DNA from: UBA685 sp049890215
Lineage (GTDB): Bacteria > Pseudomonadota > Alphaproteobacteria > Puniceispirillales > Puniceispirillaceae
Reading direction: 5' to 3'
Assembly: GCA_049890215.1 (NCBI GenBank)
Contig: JBMHBX010000043.1
Location: forward strand, 1-22,266
DNA: 22,266 bases
Shown: in pieces, positions 16,016 through 22,266 of the stretch
Position numbering within the stretch: the first letter of the stretch is position 1
How the letters are laid out: each line of letters starts with the position of its first letter
The notes under the pieces: generated by a model
The model's input: the letters and a program-made list of their open reading frames with translations, nothing else
Databases searched by the model: none
What the model was told of the DNA's origin: nothing
Program-made: the position numbers and the translations under genes

Positions 16016-16920
16016 TAATCTGCCTCCTGCATTTTATCTTGGCTGCCATTTGCTACCCATGCCTCACAGCACCCTTTGGCAAGCGCACGCACCCGGCCAA
16101 TATAGCTCTGGCGTTCTGTCACAGAGATGACACCACGCGCATCAAGCAGATTAAACAAATGGCTTGCCTTCATACATTGATCATAAGCCGGCAGGGCCAG
16201 AGGCCTGTCCAGTCCAAGCAAATGGCGGCATTCTTGTTCAGCGTCTTTGAAATGCTGAAATAATGCATTTGTATCTGCCTGTTCAAAATTCCATGTTGAA
16301 AATTCAACCTCTGCCCGGTTGAAAATATCACCATAACCTTTGCCGCCTTTGTCTTTTGGCACACCATCCCAGTCAAGCTCATAGACATTGTCAACGCCCT
16401 GAATAAACATCGCCAGACGCTCAAGGCCATAAGTCAGCTCAAGAGGCACAGGGTCGCATTCAATACCGCCTACCTGCTGAAAATACGTGAATTGTGATAT
16501 TTCCATACCATCACACCAAATTTCCCATCCAAGACCCCACGCACCCAATGTTGGCGATTCCCAGTCATCTTCAACAAAGCGGATATCATGGGCATGCACA
16601 TCAAGACCAATGGCCTCAAGAGACCCCAGATAAAGCGCCTGTGCGTCAGGCGGTGATGGTTTCATGATGGTCTGAAACTGATAATAATGCTGAAGCCTGT
16701 TCGGGTTTTCGCCATAACGCCCGTCAGTCGGACGCCGTGATGGCTGGACATAGGCAGCGTTCCAGTGAAAATCCGGCCCAAGCGCCCGCAGGGTTGTTGC
16801 CGGATGAAACGTGCCGGCCCCCACTTCCATATCGTAAGGCTGCAAGATAACACAGCCCTTATCAGCCCAATAAAGCTGTAAATTTAAGATGATTGACTGA
16901 AAATCAGTTCGGATGGCCAT
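16015..16920 (-). CDS. glyQ: Glycyl-tRNA synthetase alpha subunit
   Basis: The alpha subunit contains the class II catalytic core that activates glycine. The 301-residue product has the typical start FQSIILNLQLYWADKGC, VGAGTFHPAT, then YVQPSRRPTDGRYGENPNR around motif 2, GWEIWCDGMEISQFTYFQQVGG and the YGLERLAMFIQ segment of motif 3. The length is normal. It is the first gene of the tightly coupled glyQ-glyS pair; 127 bases separate it from the zinc-ribbon gene upstream, and this gap can form a long stem-loop. GTGAGA lies a few bases before the ATG. Confidence 0.97.
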   Translation of the reverse strand: MAIRTDFQSIILNLQLYWADKGCVILQPYDMEVGAGTFHPATTLRALGPDFHWNAAYVQPSRRPTDGRYGENPNRLQHYYQFQTIMKPSPPDAQALYLGSLEAIGLDVHAHDIRFVEDDWESPTLGAWGLGWEIWCDGMEISQFTYFQQVGGIECDPVPLELTYGLERLAMFIQGVDNVYELDWDGVPKDKGGKGYGDIFNRAEVEFSTWNFEQADTNALFQHFKDAEQECRHLLGLDRPLALPAYDQCMKASHLFNLLDARGVISVTERQSYIGRVRALAKGCCEAWVANGSQDKMQEAD

Positions 16921-16938
16921 AACGTGGTCTCACACAAC

Positions 16939-16990
16939 TTTTTGGCATTGCGATATTTGGGCACACACTAGCCGAGAGTGACGCCAAAAA
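16939..16990 (-). promoter_or_regulatory. Possible structured leader of glyQ
   Basis: TTTTTGGC (16939-16946) and GCCAAAAA (16983-16990) are perfect 8-base inverted arms enclosing 36 bases. On the minus strand an inner CACT / AGTG pair can extend the structure. It ends 19 bases before the glyQ start, so it could affect transcription or translation of glyQS. It resembles no riboswitch that I recognise. Confidence 0.3.
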
Positions 16991-17047
16991 TCAATGTTTA
17001 TCCGCGAAATAAGATGACATAAATGAAATCGGGTAACTGGCCTATCT

Positions 17048-17269
17048 TCAGGCGTTGTCACATTGATGTGCGCTTTGATTTGCGGCCTGATACCATTTAC
17101 CGCAATCAGGGCATTCAACCATATCAACAGAAGCCGCCCCCTCAGCACCATCACCTCTGCCAGATGATTGTGATTCTCTGATTTTCTTTTGCGTTTCAAG
17201 AAAGCGAAACACCTGCCAGATAACAAATAAAATGACAGCGAGTCCCAGTATTTTACCAAGTGATAACAT
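17048..17269 (-). CDS. Small membrane-anchored zinc-ribbon protein (PP0621-like)
   Basis: The 73-residue product begins with one membrane helix (about residues 4-22, KILGLAVILFVIWQVF), a basic linker (KKIRESQ), a Gly/Ala-rich spacer and a C-terminal metal-binding motif CPDCG followed by HQC 12 residues later, which would complete a zinc site. This shape matches small uncharacterised proteins sometimes named PP0621 family. The C-terminus is expected on one face of the inner membrane, more likely cytosolic for a zinc ribbon. It lies between the S49 peptidase and glyQ on the same strand. Function unknown. Confidence 0.7.
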   Translation of the reverse strand: MLSLGKILGLAVILFVIWQVFRFLETQKKIRESQSSGRGDGAEGAASVDMVECPDCGKWYQAANQSAHQCDNA

Positions 17270-17310
17270 AACCTATCCTAACCAAAGATATATCTCATTA
17301 CTCGTTACGC

Positions 17311-18165
17311 TCAAAGGCCAAGCCTAGACCACCACAGGCGTTCATCAACATGCGCCACCAGATGGTCCGCCACCTGCGCGGCTTGGCTATTTTGCGAAGA
17401 TGACAAGGCGGACATTAATGAGAAGCCGGATTTGGCCGAAATGGTCACTAGCCTGAAATCGGCCCCGAACTTTTGCTCCAGAACCTGATGCGTTGTGCCA
17501 AGCTGATCAATCAGACCAAGCTCCAGAGCGGTATTGCCTGACCAAAAAGCGCCTGTGAATACCTCACTATCATCAGCTGTGATACGCCCGCCCCGGCGCG
17601 ATTTTACATAATCTTTGAATTGTTCATGCAAATTGGCCTGAAGTGATTTCAAATGCGCCACATCACTCTCTTGTTCCGGCTTAAACGGATCAAGCATCGC
17701 CTTTGACTCTCCTGCGGTATAAACACGGCGCTCAATCCCTAATTTTGTGAGCAATTCAGGAAATCCGAATCCAGATGAGACAACACCGATTGACCCTATG
17801 ATAGAGGCAGGACTTGCATAAATTTCATCTGCGGCACAAGCAAGCCAATAACCACCAGAGGCAGCGGCATCTTCGCAAAAGGCCATCACAGGCACTTGAT
17901 TTTTATTGGCAAGCTGGCGCACACGATCAGCAATAAGCTGAGATTGCACAGGCGAGCCGCCAGGCGAATTAATCACCAAAGCCACCGCCTTTACCCCTGA
18001 AATAGCAAATGCTTTTTTCAGTTGTGGCTCTAACAGCTCAAGATTCAGTGATTTGCGCATACCGCCAGTGGCAGGTGCGATCACACCGCGCAAACGCACA
18101 AGCGCAACCACCGCTTTTCCTGATCGCCAGAATAATAATTTAGACAGTAATTTTCCAATCATCAT
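17311..18165 (-). CDS. S49-family serine peptidase (SppA/SohB type)
   Basis: S49 peptidases degrade signal peptides and other membrane-embedded fragments with a Ser-Lys dyad. In this 284-residue protein the oxyanion region is NSPGG (66-70), the nucleophile is Ser103 in AASGGYW, and the general base is Lys155 in GESKAMLDPF. It is a single-domain short form rather than the double-length E. coli SppA. No clear N-terminal membrane helix is visible, so attachment to the membrane is uncertain. The start at 18165 has GAAGGG 6 bases before it; a second ATG follows directly. It lies in the run of minus-strand genes between the methyltransferase and the zinc ribbon. Confidence 0.88.
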   Translation of the reverse strand: MMIGKLLSKLLFWRSGKAVVALVRLRGVIAPATGGMRKSLNLELLEPQLKKAFAISGVKAVALVINSPGGSPVQSQLIADRVRQLANKNQVPVMAFCEDAAASGGYWLACAADEIYASPASIIGSIGVVSSGFGFPELLTKLGIERRVYTAGESKAMLDPFKPEQESDVAHLKSLQANLHEQFKDYVKSRRGGRITADDSEVFTGAFWSGNTALELGLIDQLGTTHQVLEQKFGADFRLVTISAKSGFSLMSALSSSQNSQAAQVADHLVAHVDERLWWSRLGL

Positions 18166-18226
18166 CTTATGCCCTTCATGGCCGTTTTTGATTTCAATAA
18201 CAGACGCAAAGTCTCTTTATTGCTTT

Positions 18227-19027
18227 TTATGTCTCTATCACTTCTGGCACAGACAAAAAACCACTTCCCTCACCTGACAGGATTTTTTGCGCACGCCCGG
18301 TAAGCGCCCCGTCCGGATGATGTAATACCAATCCTTCGCGCACAGAAAAAGGGGCTGAGGAGTCTTTTTGTGCAGTGATAATCACACGAATGGCCGGGCT
18401 TGACTGATAGGGCCATAAAGGCTGCAAAGAGATACCGCCTGCCCCCTTTTCACGCAATGAGATAATCACATCATCAGCTCTGTCAGCGCGCAATATCATC
18501 ACAAGGCGCCCTTTTGGCTTTAGCACTGACAGACCTGCTGTTATCCAGTCATCGAGACTTGACTCATCACCATGATGGGCAAGCGCGCGGCGCGCATGGC
18601 GCGACCTTGTCCCCGAAGGATGATGAAAAGGCGGATTTGCCACCACGCAATCAAAGCTGGCCAAAAGCATCGGCGGCAGGTCAGTAATATCATGCGCCAT
18701 CGCTCTTATGCGCTCTGATAAGCCGTGGCGGGCAATATTATGACGAAGGCACGCTGCCATATCTGTGTCTTTTTCAATCGCTGTGATATGGCAGGTTTTA
18801 TGAAAATGAGAGAGTGCAAAGCTTACCGCACCGGCGCCAGCGCCAAATTCTGCGAGGCGCTCACCATAATAAGGGGCAATGGCCGCGGCCAACATGATGG
18901 CATCTGTACCAAAACGATATCCTTTTTTCGGCTGATAAAGATGATATTGCCTGTTCAAAATACCATCACAGCTAAGGGCCATTTCAGGCAAAGGCGGCAG
19001 TGTCGCCAGATCAACATTAATCGTCAT
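18227..19027 (-). CDS. Class I SAM-dependent methyltransferase, TrmN6 (YfiC)-like
   Basis: The 266-residue product has the YfiC-type N-terminal segment YRFGTDAIMLAA (38-49), the SAM-binding motif I EFGAGAGAVSF (60-70), motif II acidic residue in AIEKD, and motif IV NPPF (131-134), typical of N6-adenine methyltransferases. E. coli YfiC methylates A37 of tRNA-Val; the same tRNA target here is inferred, not shown. The start ATG overlaps the end of the DUF2007 gene by 11 bases, indicating co-transcription. The DUF2007-methyltransferase-S49 order is a repeated alphaproteobacterial neighbourhood. Confidence 0.85.
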   Translation of the reverse strand: MTINVDLATLPPLPEMALSCDGILNRQYHLYQPKKGYRFGTDAIMLAAAIAPYYGERLAEFGAGAGAVSFALSHFHKTCHITAIEKDTDMAACLRHNIARHGLSERIRAMAHDITDLPPMLLASFDCVVANPPFHHPSGTRSRHARRALAHHGDESSLDDWITAGLSVLKPKGRLVMILRADRADDVIISLREKGAGGISLQPLWPYQSSPAIRVIITAQKDSSAPFSVREGLVLHHPDGALTGRAQKILSGEGSGFLSVPEVIET

Positions 19028-19247
19028 AAGCTTCTTCTACCTCATTCAGCAGACGCTTTGCCACAGCCTCATATTCTTCTGGCACCATCAAACGGCGCGG
19101 AAATGCCCCAATGCCTGCCTCAAGCGCTGAGATATGCTCATCAAAGACAAAAAAGGGAATATCTTCACTTGCCAACAGAGATTTCAAATAAGTCAGCCGC
19201 GCCAGATTGGTTGTTTTAACGATGCATATCATAGCGCTTATTATCAC
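19017..19247 (-). CDS. DUF2007 domain protein
   Basis: This small protein (76 residues from the GTG, 71 from the ATG at 19232) has the DUF2007 pattern: an opening VKTTNLARLTYLKSLL, the middle IPFFVFDEHISALEAGIG and PRRLMVPEEYEAVAKRLL. DUF2007 resembles a ferredoxin-like signal-transducing fold; members are uncharacterised. The ATG at 19232 has no ribosome site, whereas a GTG five codons earlier (19247) has AAGGTGG 8 bases before it, so I prefer the GTG. It is divergent from the polyprenyl synthase and overlaps the methyltransferase gene. Confidence 0.8.
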   Translation of the reverse strand: MIISAMICIVKTTNLARLTYLKSLLASEDIPFFVFDEHISALEAGIGAFPRRLMVPEEYEAVAKRLLNEVEEAYDD

Positions 19248-19447
19248 TAAAATGGCCACCTTTGTCACTATGCACCAGCGCCCCCATAGCTGATTTATCA
19301 TCAGAAGGTCGCTTTGGGCATATGGCAGCCCTTTTGCTTTCGAAAGGCAGGCAGAAAAAGGGGAAGTGAATTTGACAGAATCTTTGCTTGTCTATGCGGC
19401 TTGCCTGCCCTATGTAAGGAGGCAACAACAACAATTATTTGCGAATC

Positions 19448-20452
19448 ATGACACAGCCGCTTACGCCTTCTATCACTGCGTTATCTACTTTGCTCAAAGA
19501 TGATATGAGCAGAGTGAATGAGGTGATAATCACCCGCATGGATTCTGATGTGCCGATGATACCGCAACTGGCAAATCATCTGATTGCCGCAGGCGGAAAG
19601 CGCATGCGGCCCTTGCTATGTCTGGCAGGTGCTTATGCGGCGCAACTTAATCAGCAGACTGTTGATGACAGAGCGCTTCTTCTGGCAGCTTCAGTTGAAT
19701 TTATTCATAATGCGACTTTGCTTCATGATGATGTGATTGATGAGAGTGATAAAAGGCGCGGGCGTGATACCGCCAATGCGCTATGGGGCAATGAAGCCTC
19801 TGTTCTGGTGGGGGATTTTTTATTTGCCAGAGCGTTTGAACTCATGGTCGAAACAGATGATATTGCTGTGCTTGGCATGTTGTCATCTGCCTCTGCACGG
19901 ATCACCGAAGGCGAAGTCAAACAAATGACCATGGCAGGAAAGCCAGACAGCCCTTTGTCAGATTATCTGGATGTGATAACAGGCAAAACAGCTATCCTGT
20001 TTGCCGCCGCCGCTGCCTCAGGTGCCAAAGTCGCAGGTGCAGAGCCATCTTTGATCAACAAGCTTCACCAATATGGCCTGTCACTTGGCATGGCATTTCA
20101 GATTGTGGATGACGCGCTTGATTACCGCTCAGATCTGTCGGTGATGGGGAAAAATAGTGGTGATGATTTCAATGATGGGAAAATCACCATGCCAGTGATT
20201 CTGGCCTATGAACAAGGCGATGAGGCAGAAAAAGCCTTTTGGCAACGCACCATTGGCGAAGGAGACATCCATGATGGTGACTTTGAAACAGCTGTCAGCT
20301 TCCTTGAGACCTATGGTGCGATTGATGAGGCACTAACAGAGGCCAAATCCTATGCTGATAAGGCAGTGAATGCGATTTCAGATTTAGCGGATGAGACCTT
20401 AAAAGAGGCGTTAAGCCAGGCTGCCTATTACACAGTGGCGCGCAGCCTGTAA
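19448..20452 (+). CDS. ispB: Long-chain polyprenyl diphosphate synthase (octaprenyl/decaprenyl type)
   Basis: This trans-prenyltransferase adds isopentenyl units to make the ubiquinone side chain. The roughly 334-residue product has GGKRMRPLL, the first Asp-rich motif DDVID, GKTA, and the second Asp-rich motif as FQIVDDALDY. The fifth residue before the first motif is Ala (ATLLH), a small residue that allows long products, consistent with ubiquinone rather than farnesyl or geranylgeranyl synthesis; exact chain length is not readable. The start is uncertain: a strong AAGGAGG (19416-19422) is 16 bases from an in-frame TTG at 19439 and 25 bases from the first ATG at 19448. A terminator overlaps its 3' end. 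Confidence 0.93.
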   Translation: MTQPLTPSITALSTLLKDDMSRVNEVIITRMDSDVPMIPQLANHLIAAGGKRMRPLLCLAGAYAAQLNQQTVDDRALLLAASVEFIHNATLLHDDVIDESDKRRGRDTANALWGNEASVLVGDFLFARAFELMVETDDIAVLGMLSSASARITEGEVKQMTMAGKPDSPLSDYLDVITGKTAILFAAAAASGAKVAGAEPSLINKLHQYGLSLGMAFQIVDDALDYRSDLSVMGKNSGDDFNDGKITMPVILAYEQGDEAEKAFWQRTIGEGDIHDGDFETAVSFLETYGAIDEALTEAKSYADKAVNAISDLADETLKEALSQAAYYTVARSL

Positions 20453-20458
20453 TTTTTT
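20417..20458 (+). terminator. Intrinsic terminator overlapping the end of ispB
   Basis: CAGGCTGC (20417-20424) and GCAGCCTG (20442-20449) are perfect 8-base arms around a 17-base loop, followed by TAA and six T (20453-20458). The stem lies inside the last codons of the gene. Confidence 0.6.
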
Positions 20459-20492
20459 GCGTATTTTGAATTTTTTGTGTCTTTTGTCTTCC

Positions 20493-20927
20493 TCAGCCTG
20501 AGCGCAATAGACGCGCAATCTCATCAGCGCGCCTGCCAACCTGCTTTGCCCATCGGCTGTCAAGGGCTTGTGTAGCGGCCTCCTCAAAATCACCTGCCAC
20601 AAGCGCCTGATGTAACTTCACAAAATCACTCAGTCTTGGCCCGCCAAGATTAAATGCCATAGACAGTAAAGCTGCCTGCCGGTTAGCGGTAAAGCCGCGC
20701 CATGAGGGACACCAAATATCCAATATATCAGCCGCGATGATCATATCATTTTGGAACATCTGATTGATTTCATCAACACTCAGACCTCTGTCTGTCAGAT
20801 TACGCCCAACGCCGATGGTAATTTTGCCAACTGTATCCTGATAGGGGTGAGTGCGTACCCCTTCATGATGGCGCACAAGCTTATCTGCTATATCTTTGAT
20901 ATAATCACGGCTTGTGGGCTGTGTCAT
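20493..20927 (-). CDS. Phage T4-type lysozyme (GH24 endolysin)
   Basis: The 144-residue product is a glycoside hydrolase family 24 muramidase that cleaves peptidoglycan. The catalytic triad is clear: Glu22 in HHEGVR, Asp31 and Thr37 in TIGVG, with the exact E-x8-D-x5-T spacing of T4 lysozyme. There is no signal peptide, so release must depend on a holin. Its ATG overlaps the holin's TGA as ATGA, with AGGGAGG just upstream. It is the last gene of a three-gene lysis cassette and converges on ispB. Of phage or gene-transfer-agent origin; the length is intact and no inactivating change is visible. Confidence 0.9.
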   Translation of the reverse strand: MTQPTSRDYIKDIADKLVRHHEGVRTHPYQDTVGKITIGVGRNLTDRGLSVDEINQMFQNDMIIAADILDIWCPSWRGFTANRQAALLSMAFNLGGPRLSDFVKLHQALVAGDFEEAATQALDSRWAKQVGRRADEIARLLRSG

Positions 20928-21304
20928 GAAAGCCTCCCTGATTTTTGAAACTTATCAAAGCCGCGCAGACCAAAACTAGCGCCAATAGAGGCAAGGCACG
21001 CCCATTGAAACCATTGCGGCGTCTGCCCGAGAAGCGCAAATCCGGTTGCCACATAATCTTGTAAGGCAGGGATAAAACACATCAGGAAAATCAGGATAAA
21101 ACATAATGTCCATGCTTCATCTTTCCAGGAATGACGGGAGGCTTCTGCCATAAAGGCCTGCCAGTCAGCCTGTGATTGCGCTGCCTGTTGCAATCTTATG
21201 TCTTGCGCCTGCCGGAATGACTGACGTGCCGCGATTTTATCGCGGGCATAATCTGTGCCCAAATCCAGAAGGATTTTTCCAATTGTTGCAAAAAAGACAC
21301 TCAT
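20924..21304 (-). CDS. Holin, GTA 3TM holin family
   Basis: The 126-residue product has an N-terminal amphipathic part (about 1-55), then hydrophobic segments near 66-85 and 100-115, with SRHSWKDEAWTLCF...MCFIPALQDYV and TPQWFQWAC. This resembles the three-helix holins annotated for gene transfer agent release and also found in alphaproteobacterial phages. A holin makes the membrane lesion that lets the endolysin reach the wall. It overlaps the small membrane gene upstream and the lysozyme gene downstream, both by ATGA, so the three are translated as a coupled unit. Whether phage or GTA-derived cannot be decided from this gene alone. Confidence 0.78.
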   Translation of the reverse strand: MSVFFATIGKILLDLGTDYARDKIAARQSFRQAQDIRLQQAAQSQADWQAFMAEASRHSWKDEAWTLCFILIFLMCFIPALQDYVATGFALLGQTPQWFQWACLASIGASFGLRGFDKFQKSGRLS

Positions 21305-21468
21305 TTGATGATCCCAAGCAAGATTTGCGCAACAAGGCTCTGCGGGCCAATGGCCACAATCACCGCCGCCCCTATCAGAAACAAAGCGGTGGTCATCTGG
21401 CCAAAGCGGCGTTCCATTTCCACATGGAGCGCGGCAAGCCGTTCTGATAATTGATCAATTTTTGACAT
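21301..21468 (-). CDS. 55-residue single-helix membrane protein of the lysis cassette
   Basis: Translation from the ATG at 21468 gives 55 residues: an N-terminal amphipathic helix (MSKIDQLSERLAALHVEMER, with heptad-like Leu/Ile spacing), then one membrane helix (about residues 27-41, TALFLIGAAVIVAIG) and a short tail. AAGGAT precedes the ATG by 5 bases. The TGA overlaps the holin ATG. The shape recalls XhlA-type hemolysin/holin helpers, which have a coiled coil plus one membrane helix, or a spanin/antiholin-like accessory; I cannot choose. Context makes a role in timing or helping lysis likely. Confidence 0.7.
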   Translation of the reverse strand: MSKIDQLSERLAALHVEMERRFGQMTTALFLIGAAVIVAIGPQSLVAQILLGIIK

Positions 21469-21490
21469 AGCTATCCTTTTTATGAGGCAT

Positions 21491-21519
21491 AAAAAAAGCC
21501 CGCCTGAGACCAGACGGGC
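21491..21519 (-). terminator. Intrinsic terminator after the porin fragment
   Basis: On the minus strand GCCCGTCTG and CAGGCGGGC pair around a 4-base loop with one mismatch, followed by seven T (21491-21497 as A on the plus strand). It stands between the porin fragment and the lysis cassette, 23 bases before the small membrane gene, so the lysis genes need read-through or a promoter in the short space around it. Confidence 0.82.
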
Positions 21520-21544
21520 TTTCTTGCAAGAGAGGAAATGTTGG

Positions 21545-21560
21545 GGGAACGACTGTTCCC
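21545..21560. promoter_or_regulatory. GGGAAC-N4-GTTCCC palindrome
   Basis: This is a perfect 6-base inverted repeat with a 4-base centre (GACT on the plus strand), in the 3' region of the porin fragment and upstream of the lysis genes. It contains GAAC-N4-GTTC, which looks like the LexA operator form of Gram-positive bacteria, whereas alphaproteobacterial LexA sites are usually direct repeats (GTTC-N7-GTTC). It may be an operator or just an RNA hairpin. Confidence 0.3.
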
Positions 21561-21582
21561 GGGTTTCAGCTTATTAAAGGCT

Positions 21583-21996
21583 CTAGAAGGCAACCTTGAT
21601 ATAAGCTGCTGTGTTTGACCCTGATTTGTCACCATTTTCATAATCTGTGTAAGACAGATTTGTCGACAAGCCAGGTGCCACCGTATAGGTCAAAGAGACA
21701 GCTGATTCAGAGAACTCAATTGTTGCATCATCAGCGCCACCCTTATCTTCGCAGTCAGCTGAATAAAAACCAAGCTTCAGATCAGGGCTAACAGCGAAAT
21801 TCAGGCCAAAACCAAGGCTTGATGTATCAACTGTTGTTGCCCCGCTATCATCTTCTGTGGTGCTTGTGTTTTGTGCCAGTCTTAGTGAGATATCACCAAT
21901 GCTGTATTGCAAGCCATAAGAGACAGCATCTGAACTGCCTGTGGCATCATCACCAAGGCTATCAACAAAGGCGGAAATTGCCGTAGCGTCAGTCAT
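21583..21996 (-). CDS. C-terminal part of an outer-membrane porin (N-terminally truncated)
   Basis: The 137-residue frame reads as the last third of a Gram-negative porin: alternating polar/hydrophobic beta strands (YGLQYSIGDISLRLAQ, LGFGLNFAV, LKLGFYSAD, VSLTYTVAPGLSTNLSYTDYENG) ending in AYIKVAF, a beta-signal with the terminal Phe used by the BAM machinery. Signal peptide and earlier strands are absent. The frame cannot extend upstream: a TGA stands three codons before the ATG. That ATG overlaps the TAA of the upstream terminase-like gene (TAATG) and has GGTGAGG as ribosome site, presumably inherited from a gene that once followed. A stable porin from this frame is unlikely; it is best read as a gene remnant or chimera. 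Confidence 0.72.
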   Translation of the reverse strand: MTDATAISAFVDSLGDDATGSSDAVSYGLQYSIGDISLRLAQNTSTTEDDSGATTVDTSSLGFGLNFAVSPDLKLGFYSADCEDKGGADDATIEFSESAVSLTYTVAPGLSTNLSYTDYENGDKSGSNTAAYIKVAF

Positions 21997-22266
21997 TACC
22001 CCTCACCTTCAAGGTGACGGCCAAGTAAGCGTTTTAATTTGGCACGCAAATCATCAAGAGAGGCCTCATAAGTTTTGCTTATTGTCTGACTATTTTGCGA
22101 AAAGGCCTCTTGCGGGTGCGCAAGTAAATAACGCAATAACAAATCAGATGGCTTATGCTCATAGCCAATAATCTCACCCTTATAATAGCGTGGCTCTTCA
22201 ATACCAATGATGGCTCTGCTCAGGGCCTCGTAAAGAAGGCGTTCGCGCGCTTGCACAAGCGCATCA
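21996..22266 (-). CDS. Phage terminase small subunit-like protein (C-terminal part, runs off the window)
   Basis: The frame is open to the right edge, so the 5' end is missing. The visible part, about 90 residues, contains ARERLLYEALSRAIIGIEEPRYYKGEIIGYEHKPSD split by family-like positions: an A(x)4-helix, EEP, a G-E-x-x-G turn, then SDLLLRYLL. This resembles the region after the helix-turn-helix of phage terminase small-subunit-like proteins, which recognise the packaging start and work with the large subunit. The match is from memory of the pattern, not a search. The expected large subunit does not follow; a porin fragment does. Confidence 0.5.
   Translation of the reverse strand, partial: DALVQARERLLYEALSRAIIGIEEPRYYKGEIIGYEHKPSDLLLRYLLAHPQEAFSQNSQTISKTYEASLDDLRAKLKRLLGRHLEGEG

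Noticed and set aside
16930..17259. Open frame of 109 codons overlapping the zinc-ribbon gene on the same strand
   Set aside because: It lacks a family-like pattern and is a frame shadow of the zinc-ribbon gene, which has a membrane helix and metal motif.

Overview
The window reads as chromosomal DNA of an alphaproteobacterium with moderate GC content. Three blocks support this: a zapA / small coiled-coil gene pair divergent from tkt-gap; a DUF2007 - methyltransferase - S49 peptidase - zinc ribbon - glyQ - glyS - ppdK run divergent from a long-chain polyprenyl diphosphate synthase; and an efp - inositol monophosphatase pair followed by a MotA/TolQ-like plus OmpA-like pair. A marine lineage such as SAR116 would fit, but that is a guess from overall impression. 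No rRNA, tRNA, CRISPR array or insertion sequence was seen.

Layout. 1-967: the zapA operon on the minus strand and the regulatory gap shared with tkt. 968-5524, plus strand: transketolase, GAPDH, EF-P and an IMPase/SuhB-type phosphatase. 5666-8815, plus strand: a proton-channel/OmpA pair resembling a flagellar stator but not flagellar, followed by an unrecognised exported protein. 8838-10631, minus: an MsbA-type ABC exporter. 10889-11110, plus: ribosomal protein bL31, which meets ppdK at a strong terminator. 11191-19247, minus: ppdK, glyS, glyQ and upstream accessory genes. 19448-20452, plus: the ispB-type synthase. 20493-22266, minus: phage-derived DNA with a terminase-small-subunit-like end, a decapitated porin, a terminator and a compact three-gene lysis cassette.

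The central part is mostly housekeeping (carbon metabolism, translation, envelope). The parts most worth a second look are: (i) the stator-like pair with a very long periplasmic coiled coil and an unknown exported partner; (ii) a GAPDH in which all three residues that classically set NAD specificity are replaced, suggesting altered NADP use; and (iii) the phage remnant, where a porin C-terminus has been joined, with its own start codon and ribosome site, directly behind a terminase-like gene, and where a 55-residue membrane protein overlaps holin and T4-type lysozyme genes through ATGA junctions. I did not find a clear-cut new defence or mobile system; the stator-like operon is the best candidate for undescribed biology.
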